Source of the DNA: an uncultured beta proteobacterium
Lineage (GTDB): Bacteria > Pseudomonadota > Gammaproteobacteria > Burkholderiales > Burkholderiaceae_C
Direction: 5' to 3'
DNA length: 32,097 bases
Assembly: GCA_903845935.1 (NCBI GenBank)
Contig: CAIMZI010000026.1
Span: forward strand, 1-32,097
The position numbers and the translations under genes are program-made. Below the pieces are notes generated by a model. It had not been told where the DNA came from. It ran no database searches and was given only the letters and a program-made list of their open reading frames with translations. Below, piece after piece: positions 1 through 9,462 of this stretch (positions are counted from its first letter, which is position 1; each line of letters opens with the position of its first letter).

Positions 1-299
1 AAACTGGTGCCCAGATCGAAGTGGGCAAACTGCCATAACATGCGCCAGAAGCGCTCCGGTGCCGGTTTATCAAAGCCGTACAGCGCTTTGGCCTGTTCAA
101 TGCGCTTGGGGTCCACACCTTGGGAGCCCCGATAGATGGCGCCGCCCTCGGCGCTGGCGCCCTTGCCCGCCTTGGCCTCGGCCAGGTACTGCTCCACTGG
201 CCCGCCGGGCACAAACTGCACCACCACAAAGGTCAGGAACAGCACGCCCAACAGGGTGGGCAGCATCAGTGCCAGGCGCTTGAGGATGTAGGCCGCCAT
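1..299 (-). CDS. yejB: YejB-type oligopeptide ABC transporter permease, N-terminal fragment
   Basis: Inner-membrane permease of a peptide ABC importer of the YejABEF type; only the first 99 or so codons lie in the window and the gene continues past base 1. The reading frame starts with an ATG whose A is shared with the TGA stop of the upstream substrate-binding gene (TGATG at 301-297), so the two are translationally coupled. The visible protein opens with one strong membrane segment (about residues 8-30) followed by the GGPV motif seen in E. coli YejB, then a YRG...GVDP stretch and YGFDKP, which align with YejB as I remember it. The family has about 360 residues and six transmembrane helices. 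The assignment is firm for the family; the peptide substrate cannot be read from sequence. Confidence 0.85.
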   Translation of the reverse strand, partial: MAAYILKRLALMLPTLLGVLFLTFVVVQFVPGGPVEQYLAEAKAGKGASAEGGAIYRGSQGVDPKRIEQAKALYGFDKPAPERFWRMLWQFAHFDLGTS

Positions 300-2083
300 C
301 AGCGCGCCCACCAGGTGTTTATGGCCCAACTCTCGCCCGGCGAATAGGGAGGCATGGTCTCGGGTTTGGCCAGGTGCCAGGCGTTAAAGGCCATGCGGTA
401 GCTGGAGGCAGACCACTGCGGAATCAGGATGTGGCTGTGGGCGATGACGCGGTCCAGCGCGCGGCAGGCCGGCAGCAACTCAGCCCTAGAGCGGGCAGCG
501 ACCATTTGCGTGATCAGGGCGTCGACGGCAGGGCTTTGGATGCCGCTGTGGTTGCCGGAGTTTTCTTGGGCTGCGGCCTTGGCTCCAAACAGATCGACAA
601 ACTCCTGGCCCGGGTTATTGGTGCCGCCGTAGGCCAGCGATGTGATGTCAAAGTCAAATTTTTGCAGGCGCTGTTGGTAGAGCGAATAGTCGACGCTGCG
701 AAAGTTGAGCTTCACTCCAATTTTTTCCAGATTGCGCGCCCAGGGCGTGACCGTCCTGGTGCTGGCTTCGCTGCTGTCCAGCAGCTCCAGCTCCAGCACC
801 TGATTTTTTGCATTGCGCAAGGCACCGTCGCGGTATTCCCAACCGGACTCCTTCAATAAGGCCTGGGCTTGGCGCAAATTGGCGCGCAGGCTACTTTCTC
901 CATCGGTGCGCGGCGCCAGCGCCATGGGGCCCAAGGTGGCCAGTGGAATCTGGCCGCGCCAGGGCTCCAGCAGGGCCAGTTGCGCCGCATCGGGCATGCC
1001 GCTCGCCTGGCAATCGGTATTGCCGAACAGGCCTTGCACGCGCCGGTAGGCGCCATAAAACATCTGGCGGTTCATCCATTCGTAGTCCAAAGCCAGACCC
1101 AACGCCTGGCGCACCCGCAGATCTTGCAACAGCGGCTTGCGGGTGTTGAGCACATAGCTTTGGAAACCGGTGGGCATGCGGTGTGCAAATTCGGCCTTGA
1201 CCAGCTCACCGGTATCGAACTTGCCGCCATTGACGCGCCTGGCCCAGTCGCCGGCCGAAAAGAATCGCATCAGGTCGAATTCGCCCGCCTTCAGTGCTTC
1301 CAGAGTCGCCGTCTTGTCCTTGTAAATCTTGACCGTGATGCGATCAAAGTTGAACATGCCGCGCCGCACATTCAGGTCTTGGGCCCAATAGGCAGGATCG
1401 CGCACATAGGTGATGTCCCGGCCAAACAGCACCGGCCCGATTTTGTAGGGGCCGCTGCCAATGGGAATGTCCATCACCACCTGGTCAAACGGTTTGCCCT
1501 CCCCCCAGCGGTGGCTAAACACCGGCAGGCCGCCGACGATGAGTGGCAGTTCGCGATTCGGCTTTTTAAAGCGGTAGCGCACGGTCAGTGCGTCGACCAC
1601 CTCAACAGAAGCCACATCTTCCAGGGCGCTGCGTAGTCCGGGCGAAACAAAAGGCCCGTTCAAAACGTCAAAGCTGTGCTTCACATCCAAGGCCAGCACC
1701 GGGTCGCCATTGTGGAAGCGGGCATTGGCGCGCAGGCGGAAGGTGGCGCTCAGGCGGTCCGGCGCAACCTGCACATCCTCTGCCAGCAGGCCATAGGCGG
1801 TGGCAGTCTCGTCCATGGAGCCGGTGAGCAGGCTGTCAAACATCAGCTCGCTCAAATACGCGGGTTCGTTGCCCTTGATGGTGAAGGGGTTGTACTTGTC
1901 AAAGGTGGAGAAGCGCAGGTTGCTGACCAGGCGCAACTCGCCGCCCTTGGGCGCCTGCGGATGGACGTAGTCGAAATGGTTGAAGCCGGGCGCGTATTTG
2001 AACTCATCCCACAGTGCATAGCCATGCGCTGCCCAAGTCGGCAACGTACAGACACTCAACAGAAAACACAGCAAAAAACGCAT
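299..2083 (-). CDS. yejA: YejA-type extracellular peptide-binding protein (SBP family 5)
   Basis: Periplasmic substrate-binding protein of an oligopeptide ABC importer, about 594 residues, close to the roughly 600 of E. coli YejA. It begins with a signal peptide (basic n-region, Leu/Cys-rich core, cleavage likely after TWA). The mature start carries the NHFDYV...APKGG signature of this family. ARFHNGDP and [17 protein letters not shown] are typical family-5 binding-protein segments. An in-frame ATG at 2110 would add nine residues and has a slightly better upstream purine run (GAGAAGA). I prefer 2083 because it gives a standard signal peptide, but either is possible. The gene overlaps yejB by one base and is divergent from fabI with only about 40 bp between starts. 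Confidence 0.85.
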   Translation of the reverse strand: MRFLLCFLLSVCTLPTWAAHGYALWDEFKYAPGFNHFDYVHPQAPKGGELRLVSNLRFSTFDKYNPFTIKGNEPAYLSELMFDSLLTGSMDETATAYGLLAEDVQVAPDRLSATFRLRANARFHNGDPVLALDVKHSFDVLNGPFVSPGLRSALEDVASVEVVDALTVRYRFKKPNRELPLIVGGLPVFSHRWGEGKPFDQVVMDIPIGSGPYKIGPVLFGRDITYVRDPAYWAQDLNVRRGMFNFDRITVKIYKDKTATLEALKAGEFDLMRFFSAGDWARRVNGGKFDTGELVKAEFAHRMPTGFQSYVLNTRKPLLQDLRVRQALGLALDYEWMNRQMFYGAYRRVQGLFGNTDCQASGMPDAAQLALLEPWRGQIPLATLGPMALAPRTDGESSLRANLRQAQALLKESGWEYRDGALRNAKNQVLELELLDSSEASTRTVTPWARNLEKIGVKLNFRSVDYSLYQQRLQKFDFDITSLAYGGTNNPGQEFVDLFGAKAAAQENSGNHSGIQSPAVDALITQMVAARSRAELLPACRALDRVIAHSHILIPQWSASSYRMAFNAWHLAKPETMPPYSPGESWAINTWWAR

Positions 2084-2125
2084 GCGACAATTCTGCACCA
2101 GACAACGCATTCTTCTCGAGGATCT

Positions 2126-2923
2126 ATGGGCTTTTTAGCAGGCAAGAAATTGTTGATCACCGGCGTGCTCTCGAACCGCTCCATTGCCTATGGCATTGCC
2201 AGGGCCTGCCACCAACAGGGTGCCGAACTGGCCTTTAGCTACGTCGGTGAACGCTTCAAGGAGCGCATCACCGACTTCGCCGCCGAATTCGATTCCACAC
2301 TTATTTTTGACTGCGATGTGGCCAGCGACGAACAAATTGATGCGCTATTTCAGAACCTGTCTGCCCAATGGCCCCGCTTTGACGGCTTGGTCCACAGCAT
2401 AGGCTTTGCGCCGCGCGAGGCCATTGCCGGCAATTTTCTGGATGGCCTGAGCCGTGAGAACCACCGCATCGCGCACGACATCAGCGCCTACAGCTTTCCG
2501 GCGCTCGCCAAGGCCGCCCTGCCCTATCTCAACGACCGGGCGGCGCTGCTGACCCTGTCCTACCTGGGCGCCGAACGCATCATTCCGCACTACAACACCA
2601 TGGGCCTGGCCAAGGCCTCGCTGGAAGCCTCGGTGCGCTATCTGGCCGAGGCCGTGGGCAGCATGCCGGATGGCCGCTGCATCCGCGTCAACGGCATCAG
2701 CGCCGGACCGATTCGGACCCTGGCTGCCAGCGGTGTCAAGGACTTTGGCAAGCTCTTGAATTACGTAGCAGCAGCAGCACCGACGCGGCGCAATGTGACG
2801 ATTGAAGAGGTGGGCAACGTGGCAGCCTTTATGCTAAGCGACCTGGCCAGTGGCATCACCGCCGAGATCACCCATGTGGACGGCGGCCACAGCAAAACGA
2901 TGGGCGCCGTGGCGGCCGATTGA
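2126..2923 (+). CDS. fabI: Enoyl-[acyl-carrier-protein] reductase FabI (NADH)
   Basis: Catalyses the last reduction of each fatty-acid elongation cycle, trans-2-enoyl-ACP to acyl-ACP, in the cytoplasm. The 265-residue protein is a short-chain dehydrogenase-fold enzyme nearly collinear with E. coli FabI (262). GFLAGKK starts the Rossmann fold, and HSIGFAP contains Gly93, the residue whose mutation gives triclosan resistance in E. coli. SYLGAER leads into the catalytic Tyr156 and Lys163 (Y-x6-K), followed by [15 protein letters not shown]. Gly93 and Met159 are the susceptible-type residues. The frame is open far upstream (to 1676), but that extension is antisense to yejA; the ATG at 2126 has GAGG at the right distance and gives the family length. 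The gene is followed within 20 bp by a second reductase-like gene. Confidence 0.96.
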   Translation: MGFLAGKKLLITGVLSNRSIAYGIARACHQQGAELAFSYVGERFKERITDFAAEFDSTLIFDCDVASDEQIDALFQNLSAQWPRFDGLVHSIGFAPREAIAGNFLDGLSRENHRIAHDISAYSFPALAKAALPYLNDRAALLTLSYLGAERIIPHYNTMGLAKASLEASVRYLAEAVGSMPDGRCIRVNGISAGPIRTLAASGVKDFGKLLNYVAAAAPTRRNVTIEEVGNVAAFMLSDLASGITAEITHVDGGHSKTMGAVAAD

Positions 2924-2940
2924 AAAGTAATAATACGGGC

Positions 2941-4257
2941 ATGAATACACCTATCCCCCTGCACCAACTTCCCCAAGAAAACATCTTTCAATCGGGCGAT
3001 GTGTTCGTTTTGTTCGGCGAGCTGTTTGGACGCGGTTATGCCAACGGCCTGGTGGGTGAAGCGCGCAAGGCCGGCATGCAAATCGTTGGCATCACCGTGG
3101 GCCGACGTGACGCCGCCAATGCGTTACGCCCCCTCAACGAGGAAGAACTGGCCGCGGGTGAACTAGCCCTTGGCGGCAAGATTATCAACCTGCCGCTGAT
3201 GGCAGGTTTTGATGCCGATGCACCAGCGGGCGAACCAACTCCCACCGATCTGCTGGGCAGCCTGACGCTCAAGAGCTGGACCGAGGACAAGCTGGACTGG
3301 GCGCATATCGAAAAATGCCAGGCGATCGGCGTCAAGCGATTCACGGATTCGCTCTCTGAAGTGATGGGAATTCTGAGCGACATGATCCCGCAAGGCCGCA
3401 ATGTGTTCTTCGCCCACACCATGGCCGGCGGCATCCCCAAGGCCAAGGTCTTTCTGGCGATTGCCAACCGCGTCTACAAGGGTCGGGGCGAGCGTTTTAT
3501 GTCCTCGCAAACCCTGCTCGACAGCGATTTGGGCAAGCTGATTTTGAAGAATTTTGATGAAGTTTCGGCCAATACCTTTGGCCACCTGATTGAAGCCAGT
3601 GCCGCCATCCGAGCCCGTGCCGAAAGCTCTGGCGCACAGGTGCGCTATTCGGCCTACGGCTACCACGGCACAGAAATCCTGATCGACGACAGCTACCACT
3701 GGCAGACCTACACCAACTACACCCAAGGCTTGGCCAAGATGCGACTGGAGCGCATTGCACAACAAGCCTGGGCCCAAGGCATCAAGGCCACGGTCTACAA
3801 CTGTCCCGAAATTCGCACCAACTCGTCCGACATCTTTGCCGGTGTCGAGCTGCCGCTGATCCCGCTGTTGAATGCCCTGAAAAAAGAGAACGGCGGCGCC
3901 TGGGCGCACGCGCAATGGCAGGCCTGTGAGGCCCTGCTGGCCGATGGCATCACGCTGGACGCCGTGCTGCAAAAAGTACTGGATTTTCAACGCAATGAGG
4001 TGATGCTGCCGTTCCGCAATTTTGCCGCCTGGCCCATGGCCAACCGCCAGCCCCAGGCCGACCTGACGATTGGTACATCGGACGAGGTGCAGAAAATGCA
4101 CCGCGCCAACAAGGCTCTGATCACCGACCTGCTCAGCACTCTGGTGATCGAGGCCACCGGCCCGCTGATCTTTCGAGAGTGCTCAGCGCCTAGCGGCCCC
4201 GTGCTCTGGCTGAATCACGACATCATTGCGCGCCAACTCAATTTGCTGCACGCCTGA
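2941..4257 (+). CDS. Putative FabMG-family enoyl-ACP reductase
   Basis: A 438-residue protein that I assign, with moderate confidence and from memory, to the large reductase family annotated as enoyl-ACP reductase FabMG. It has an N-terminal Rossmann-like segment (FVLFGELFGRGYANGLV, about residues 20-36) whose glycine pattern fits dinucleotide binding. Later come HTMAGGIPKAK and a YTQGLAK stretch resembling the Tyr/Lys catalytic region of FabI. It lies directly downstream of fabI and is probably co-transcribed, which fits a role in fatty-acid synthesis or in bypass of FabI inhibition. A TTG at 2920 overlapping the fabI stop would add seven residues; I chose the ATG at 2941. The Shine-Dalgarno is weak, so coupling to fabI is likely. 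The 3' end overlaps the convergent GGDEF-EAL gene by 20 bp. Catalytic activity is inferred, not shown. Confidence 0.65.
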   Translation: MNTPIPLHQLPQENIFQSGDVFVLFGELFGRGYANGLVGEARKAGMQIVGITVGRRDAANALRPLNEEELAAGELALGGKIINLPLMAGFDADAPAGEPTPTDLLGSLTLKSWTEDKLDWAHIEKCQAIGVKRFTDSLSEVMGILSDMIPQGRNVFFAHTMAGGIPKAKVFLAIANRVYKGRGERFMSSQTLLDSDLGKLILKNFDEVSANTFGHLIEASAAIRARAESSGAQVRYSAYGYHGTEILIDDSYHWQTYTNYTQGLAKMRLERIAQQAWAQGIKATVYNCPEIRTNSSDIFAGVELPLIPLLNALKKENGGAWAHAQWQACEALLADGITLDAVLQKVLDFQRNEVMLPFRNFAAWPMANRQPQADLTIGTSDEVQKMHRANKALITDLLSTLVIEATGPLIFRECSAPSGPVLWLNHDIIARQLNLLHA

Positions 4258-6532
4258 TCGCCAGAAACCGGTCTGCCTCATCGGCCGCCAGCGGGCGTGA
4301 AAACAAATAACCCTGCAGGAAGTGGCAGCCCTGCTGCATCAGTTCCTGTTTCTGGGCATCGGTTTCCACGCCTTCGGCAATCACCTGCAGGCCCAAGGTG
4401 GCAGACAGGGAAATGATGGTGCTGATAATGCCCATGCCACGCTCATCGACACCAATATCGCGCACAAAGGACTGGTCGATCTTGAGCTTGTGCACCGGGA
4501 AATGCCGCAGATAGGACAGGCTGGAATAGCCGGTGCCGAAGTCGTCGATCGCCAGCCGCACACCCAGATCCACCAATTGGTGCAGGGTGGCCGTCACCTC
4601 CTTGACGTTGTGCATCAGCGATGACTCGGTAATTTCCAGCTCCAGGGCACTGGGGGGAAAGCCGGTCTCCGACAGAATGGTGGCTATGACCTTGAGCAGA
4701 TCGGGCTGGTGGAATTGCTGTGGCGACAAATTGACGGCCAAGATGTAATCCTGCCCATGGACCTCTCGCCAGCGCTTGACCTGCATGCAGGCCTGGCGCA
4801 GGACCCAGGAACCAATCGGAATGATCAGGCTGCTTTCTTCAGCAATCGGTATGAATTGCGCCGGTGACAGCACACCCAGGGTCTTGCTGTGCCAGCGCAG
4901 CAAGGCTTCCATGCCGAACACGGTGTTGGTACGCGTATCCATCAGCGGCTGGTAATGCAGCGATAGCTCGTTTTGCACCAGGGCATAGCGCAGCGCGTTT
5001 TCTATCTGAAAACGGTTATCCACATCGACATTCAGACTCTCGGTATAGAACTTGTAGTTGTTGCGCCCGCTGGCCTTGGCGAAATACATGGCGGTATCGG
5101 CGTTGCGCATCAGGGTGTCGCGGTCCGTGCCATGGTCGGGATAGCAACACACGCCGATGCTGGGCGTGACGTGCAGCAGGTGCGAGCTCACGGCGATGGG
5201 CTGGGCCAGTATCTCGATGAACTTGGACGCAATCACGGCCAGTTTTTCCGGGTCATCCACCTCGGGCGCCAGAAAAAGGAATTCATCACCGCCCAGGCGC
5301 CCCAAGGTGTCGGTGGCCCTGAGCATGAAGGACATGCGCGAGGCCACCTGGGTGAGCAACAGGTCACCGATGTGGTGGCCCAGAGTGTCGTTGATGGTCT
5401 TGAAATGGTCCAGGTCGATGAACAACACGCCCACCTTGTGGTTGTTGCGGCGCGCCCTCTCTATCGCCTGTTCAATCCGGTCGTTGAGCAGATTGCGGTT
5501 GGGCAGGCCAGTCAGGCTGTCGTAATGCGCCATACGCCGCATTTCCTGCTCCATCTGCACGCGGGTATCGATCTCGGCCTTCAACTGCAGATTGGCGGCC
5601 TCCAGCTCGGCCGTGCGCTGCAGCACCCGCTGCTCCAACACCTCGTTGGCATGCTGGATGGCCTCGTCGGCGCGGCGCCGGTCGGTAATGTCCACGCCTA
5701 TGCCGATAAATCCGGTGATTTCACCGACCTCATTGCGCAGCGCTGAAACCGACAGGTAAACCGGGAAGCTTGTGCCGTTCTTGCGCCTGTAGGTCCACTC
5801 CCGCTCGTCACTGCCACGCAGGCGCGCCTTGGTTGCAAAGACATCGAAGCCGGGCATGATCGGAAAGCCCATTTCACGGCTGAGCTCCACAGATCGCGCC
5901 AGCACTTCGCCTGCATCGTGAATCAGTGCAGGCGTTGCCTTGCCGATCAATTCCTCAGACGAATAGCCCAACCAGCGCTGCGCCGTGGCGTTGATTAGAT
6001 TGATGGTGCCCACGGTGCTGGTGGCGATGATCGACACATTGGCGCTGTTGAACACGGCACCGGTCAGCGCCGTGGCGCTGCGCAAGGCAGCCTCGGCAGC
6101 ATGCCGCTCCGAGCTATCTTCAATCACCCAGATTGAGCCGCCTTGCAGAGGATTGGCCCCGTCAAAGATCCGTCCCGACATGCGGGCCCAGAACAGCTCA
6201 CCGTTTTGGCGCCGAAAAATTAGCTCCGTGGTGCGCGCCTGTCTGGTGCTCAGGATCGGATAAAAATCGCTGGCGACGGAATCATAATCCTGCGGATTGG
6301 AGTACCAGGATTGCGTCGAGGTACCGACCATTGCGCCCGGCGCATAACCAAACAGCTGTTCGGCGTGCGGGTTGCAGCGCTGCACCAAGCGGTTTTTCAA
6401 AAACACAATGCCGGTCGCTACGTTGTCCAGGATGGCCTGGTTCTCCAGCATCACCGCTTGCAGATCCAGCGTGGTCTGCTGCAAAGCCATAGACTGCTCA
6501 TCAGCCCCTCGCGGAACATCCGGACTACTCAT
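4238..6532 (-). CDS. PAS-PAS-GGDEF-EAL cyclic-di-GMP signalling protein
   Basis: A 764-residue soluble sensor and cyclic-di-GMP enzyme. Domain order: PAS (about 30-145), PAS with PAC-like tail ending GVDITDRR (about 150-285), a coiled-coil linker (about 285-330), GGDEF (about 335-498) and EAL (about 510-760). The diguanylate cyclase signature is intact (GGDEF at 414-418), and an RxxD inhibitory site (R405, D408) sits exactly five residues before it. The phosphodiesterase side keeps MEALLRW (E542) and DDFGTGYSSLSYL. Both activities could therefore work, and the net direction is unknown. No membrane segment or HAMP domain is seen, so signal input is presumably cytoplasmic through the PAS domains. 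The ATG at 6532 has a strong AGGAGG eight bases upstream. Confidence 0.92.
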   Translation of the reverse strand: MSSPDVPRGADEQSMALQQTTLDLQAVMLENQAILDNVATGIVFLKNRLVQRCNPHAEQLFGYAPGAMVGTSTQSWYSNPQDYDSVASDFYPILSTRQARTTELIFRRQNGELFWARMSGRIFDGANPLQGGSIWVIEDSSERHAAEAALRSATALTGAVFNSANVSIIATSTVGTINLINATAQRWLGYSSEELIGKATPALIHDAGEVLARSVELSREMGFPIMPGFDVFATKARLRGSDEREWTYRRKNGTSFPVYLSVSALRNEVGEITGFIGIGVDITDRRRADEAIQHANEVLEQRVLQRTAELEAANLQLKAEIDTRVQMEQEMRRMAHYDSLTGLPNRNLLNDRIEQAIERARRNNHKVGVLFIDLDHFKTINDTLGHHIGDLLLTQVASRMSFMLRATDTLGRLGGDEFLFLAPEVDDPEKLAVIASKFIEILAQPIAVSSHLLHVTPSIGVCCYPDHGTDRDTLMRNADTAMYFAKASGRNNYKFYTESLNVDVDNRFQIENALRYALVQNELSLHYQPLMDTRTNTVFGMEALLRWHSKTLGVLSPAQFIPIAEESSLIIPIGSWVLRQACMQVKRWREVHGQDYILAVNLSPQQFHQPDLLKVIATILSETGFPPSALELEITESSLMHNVKEVTATLHQLVDLGVRLAIDDFGTGYSSLSYLRHFPVHKLKIDQSFVRDIGVDERGMGIISTIISLSATLGLQVIAEGVETDAQKQELMQQGCHFLQGYLFSRPLAADEADRFLAIRRAAN

Positions 6533-6571
6533 TATTGTTGCCTCCTGTGGGAGCGCAACTCTGGGGGTTGG

Positions 6572-6596
6572 GCTCAGCCATTCTCATGGCTAGAGC
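6572..6596 (-). other. Hairpin with GAGA tetraloop between decarboxylase and GGDEF-EAL genes
   Basis: On the minus strand a stem of GCTC plus AGCCAT pairs with ATGGCT plus GAGC (one bulged T), closing a GAGA loop, a GNRA-type tetraloop. It lies just past the decarboxylase stop and about 40-65 bases before the GGDEF-EAL start. No T-run follows on the minus strand, so it is not a standard intrinsic terminator. It could protect an mRNA end or sit in the 5' leader of the signalling gene. Confidence 0.4.
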
Positions 6597-6609
6597 TTAA
6601 CACCTGCAT

Positions 6610-8880
6610 TTATTCCCGTACGCAGTCCGCAAAGTAATGTGTCTTGCCGTCGGCATCGAGCTCTTCCACCAGACCGTGCACATCGGTCTCGAAACCGGGG
6701 CAAGCCGTGTTGAACTCCCGCGAAAACTTCAGGTAATCGACGATCTTCTTGTTGAATACCTCACCGGGAATCAGCAAGGGAATGCCGGGGGGGTAAGGCG
6801 TCACCAGCCCGACCGTGATGCGGCCCTCGAGTTGGTCGATCTCCACCCGATCCGTCTTGCGGAGCGCGATATGGGCATAGGCGTCACTGGGCTTCATGGC
6901 CGGGGTCAGGTCGCTCAAGTACATCTCGGTGGTCAGGCGGGCAATGTCGTGCTTGGCGTAGAGCGCATGCAGGTACTGGCACAGATCGGCCAGGCCCATC
7001 TTTTCGTAGCGCGGATGCTTTTTGCAAAACTCCGGCAGGATGCGCCACATCGGTTGGTTCTTGTCGTAGTCGTCCTTGAACTGCTGCAGCGCGGTCAACA
7101 TGCTGTTCCAGCGGCCCTTGGTGATGCCGATGGTGAACATGATGAAGAAGCTGTACAGGCCGGTCTTTTCAACCACCACGCCATGCTCAGCCAAAAACTT
7201 GGTCACGACGCTGGCCGGAATGCCGGTCTTGGCGAACTTGCCGTTCAGGTCCATGCCGGGCGTGACGATGGTGGCCTTGATCGGATCCAGCATATTGAAG
7301 CCGGTGGCCATCTTGCCAAAGCCGTGCCAGTTGGCCTTGGCGGTCTTGCTTTCGCCCTTGAGTATCCAGTCGCTGGCGCGGCCAATGCCTTCCTCGGCAA
7401 ACTTCTCCGGGCCCCAGACCTTGAACCACCAATCGGCGCCATATTCCTCGTCCACCTTGCGCATGGCGCGGCGGAAGTCCAAGGCTTCTGCAATGCTTTC
7501 TTCCACCAAGGCGGTGCCGCCGGGCGGCTCCATCATGGCAGCTGCCACATCGCAGCTGGCGATGATGCTGTACTGCGGGCTGGTGGAGGTGTGCATCAAA
7601 TAGGCCTCGTTGAACAGCGGCCTGTCCAGCTTGACGGTCTGCGAGTCCTGCACCAACACATGGCTGGCCTGGCTGATACCGGCCAGCAGCTTGTGAATCG
7701 ACTGGGTTGCATAGACCACGGCAGTCTTGGGACGCGCCCGGTTCTTGCCCATGGAATGGTAGGTGCCATAGAACGGGTGGAAGGCCGCGTGCGGCAACCA
7801 GGCCTCGTCAAAGTGCAGGTTCTCCACATAGCCATCCAGCGTCTTCTTGATGGTCTCGGTGTTGTAGAGCACGCCGTCGTAGGTGGACTGGGTGATGGTC
7901 AGCACGCGCGGCTTTACCGTCTCGGCGTCCACCCCCTTGAGCAAAGGGTTGGCTCGGATCTTGGCCTGGATGGCGGAAATCTGGAACTCTTCCTTGGGTA
8001 TGGGGCCGATGATGCCGAAGTGGTTGCGCGTGGGCTTCAAAAACACCGGAATCGAGCCGGTCATGATGATGCTGTGCAAAATCGACTTGTGGCAGTTGCG
8101 GTCCACCACCACCACGTCGCCGGGGGCCACCGTATGGTGCCAGACCATCTTGTTGGAGGTGCTGGTGCCGTTGGTGACGAAGAAGCAATGGTCGGCGTTG
8201 AAGATGCGCGCCGCATTGCGCTCGCTGGCGCCGATGGCGCCGTCGTGGTCCAGCAACTGGCCCAGCTCTTCGACCGCGTTGCAGACGTCGGCGCGCAGCA
8301 TGTTTTCGCCAAAGAATTGGTGGAACATCTGACCCACCGGGCTCTTCAAAAATGCGACGCCACCGGAGTGACCGGGGCAATGCCAGCTGTAGGAGCCATC
8401 CTCGGCGTAATCCAGCAAGGCCTTGAAGAAGGGTGGCTGCACGCCCTCCAGGTAGCTCTTGGCCTCGCGAATGATGTGGCGCGCCACAAACTCCGGTGTG
8501 TCCTCAAACATGTGGATAAAGCCGTGCAGCTCGCGCAGGATGTCGTTGGGGATATGGCGGCTGGTCTTGGTCTCGCCGTAGACATAAATCGGCACATCCA
8601 GGTTCTTGCGTCGCACCTCTTCAATGAAGTGGCGAAGGTTCAAAACCGCCGGGTCCAGGTCCGGGCCGGGCGTAAATTCTTCATCGTCTATCGACAGAAT
8701 AAAGGCGCTGGCGCGCGATTGCTGCTGCGCGAACTGGCTCAAGTCGCCGTAGCTGGTGACGCCCAGCACCTCAAAACCTTCGGATTCAAAGGCCTGGGCC
8801 AGCGCCCGGATGCCCAGGCCCGAGGTGTTCTCGGAACGAAAGTCTTCGTCGATGATGACGATGGGAAAGCGAAACTTCAT
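6610..8880 (-). CDS. Biodegradative-type Arg/Lys/Orn decarboxylase (PLP, AdiA-like)
   Basis: Pyridoxal-phosphate decarboxylase of the large fold-type I (prokaryotic ornithine/lysine/arginine) group, 756 residues, the same length as E. coli AdiA. The N-terminal 130 residues form the receiver-like wing domain. The catalytic core has WHCPGHSGG (about 166-174), DRNCHKS (260-266), HFDEAW (356-361) and the PLP-lysine motif QSIHK with Lys397. The C-terminal part ends with the TPYPPGIPLL motif typical of the group. Overall resemblance is best to AdiA (arginine), but substrate cannot be settled from motifs. Such enzymes make agmatine, cadaverine or putrescine and consume a proton, which supports acid tolerance or polyamine supply. 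The ATG at 8880 follows GGAG; a start at 8904 would add eight residues. It is divergent from nfeD. Confidence 0.87.
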   Translation of the reverse strand: MKFRFPIVIIDEDFRSENTSGLGIRALAQAFESEGFEVLGVTSYGDLSQFAQQQSRASAFILSIDDEEFTPGPDLDPAVLNLRHFIEEVRRKNLDVPIYVYGETKTSRHIPNDILRELHGFIHMFEDTPEFVARHIIREAKSYLEGVQPPFFKALLDYAEDGSYSWHCPGHSGGVAFLKSPVGQMFHQFFGENMLRADVCNAVEELGQLLDHDGAIGASERNAARIFNADHCFFVTNGTSTSNKMVWHHTVAPGDVVVVDRNCHKSILHSIIMTGSIPVFLKPTRNHFGIIGPIPKEEFQISAIQAKIRANPLLKGVDAETVKPRVLTITQSTYDGVLYNTETIKKTLDGYVENLHFDEAWLPHAAFHPFYGTYHSMGKNRARPKTAVVYATQSIHKLLAGISQASHVLVQDSQTVKLDRPLFNEAYLMHTSTSPQYSIIASCDVAAAMMEPPGGTALVEESIAEALDFRRAMRKVDEEYGADWWFKVWGPEKFAEEGIGRASDWILKGESKTAKANWHGFGKMATGFNMLDPIKATIVTPGMDLNGKFAKTGIPASVVTKFLAEHGVVVEKTGLYSFFIMFTIGITKGRWNSMLTALQQFKDDYDKNQPMWRILPEFCKKHPRYEKMGLADLCQYLHALYAKHDIARLTTEMYLSDLTPAMKPSDAYAHIALRKTDRVEIDQLEGRITVGLVTPYPPGIPLLIPGEVFNKKIVDYLKFSREFNTACPGFETDVHGLVEELDADGKTHYFADCVRE

Positions 8881-9008
8881 GGCGGATCTCCGACTACAGG
8901 GCAAAAAACGGGGCAGCGCGAAGTGTACGGACTAAAAGTGTGTGATTTGTTGCAGTGCAAGGCTTTTGGCAGACAATGTGGCGTCTACAACACAGAGTAA
9001 ACCCTTGC
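8881..9008. promoter_or_regulatory. Divergent intergenic region, decarboxylase / nfeD
   Basis: 128 bp separate the two divergent starts, so it must hold promoters for both directions or rely on overlapping ones. The best plus-strand candidate is TTGCAG at 8949-8954 and GACAAT at 8971-8976 with 16 bp spacing, which is a weak match. No clear operator or terminator was seen. Confidence 0.3.
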
Positions 9009-9437
9009 ATGGCTGAATCAACCCTTTGGTGGCTTGCCACCGGCGGCGCCATCGCCGTAGAACTGCTGACCGGCACCTTTTACCTGCTGATGCTGGCGAT
9101 TGGCTTGGGCTTTGCCGCAATCGCCGCCCACTTGGGCTACGGCCAGACCACGCAAATCGTGGTGGCGGCCCTGGTCGGCGGTGGCGCCGTGGTCGGCTGG
9201 CATCTACGCCAAATCAAGCGGCACCACCAAGAGCCACCCGCTCAGGCCAATGCCAATGTCAATCTGGACATCGGCGAAACGGTGCAAGTGGATGACTGGT
9301 ACGCAGACGGAACAGCCGACGTGCATTACCGTGGCGCGCGCTGGACGGCTATTCACCGCCCCGGTGTTTCACCCAGCCCAGGAGCACACCGGGTGGCCGA
9401 ACTGATAGGCAACCGCCTGCTCGTAGACAAGAGCTAG
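9009..9437 (+). CDS. nfeD: NfeD family membrane protein
   Basis: A 142-residue short-form NfeD protein. Two adjacent hydrophobic segments (about residues 7-62) anchor it in the inner membrane. A C-terminal OB-fold-like beta domain (about 80-140) carries IGETVQVDDW and the YRGARWTA motif typical of NfeD. These proteins partner with SPFH/stomatin proteins in membrane microdomain organisation, and the next gene, 25 bp downstream, is such a stomatin. I chose the ATG at 9009; a GTG at 8955 would add 18 residues with no hydrophobic or conserved content. Family assignment is strong and the cellular process is inferred from the pairing. Confidence 0.85.
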   Translation: MAESTLWWLATGGAIAVELLTGTFYLLMLAIGLGFAAIAAHLGYGQTTQIVVAALVGGGAVVGWHLRQIKRHHQEPPAQANANVNLDIGETVQVDDWYADGTADVHYRGARWTAIHRPGVSPSPGAHRVAELIGNRLLVDKS

Positions 9438-9462
9438 TCCAACAACCACAACAGGAAGCACC

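Noticed and set aside
1676..2125. Extension of fabI by 150 residues
   Set aside because: The extension is antisense to the conserved yejA gene; the ATG at 2126 has a ribosome site and gives the normal FabI length.
3163..4101. A 312-codon minus-strand open frame
   Set aside because: Antisense to the reductase gene downstream of fabI; it has no recognisable motif and no ribosome site.
6637..9000. A 787-codon open frame on the plus strand
   Set aside because: It is entirely antisense to the decarboxylase gene, whose protein has conserved catalytic motifs; the plus frame is open only because of GC-rich codon bias and shows no recognisable domain.
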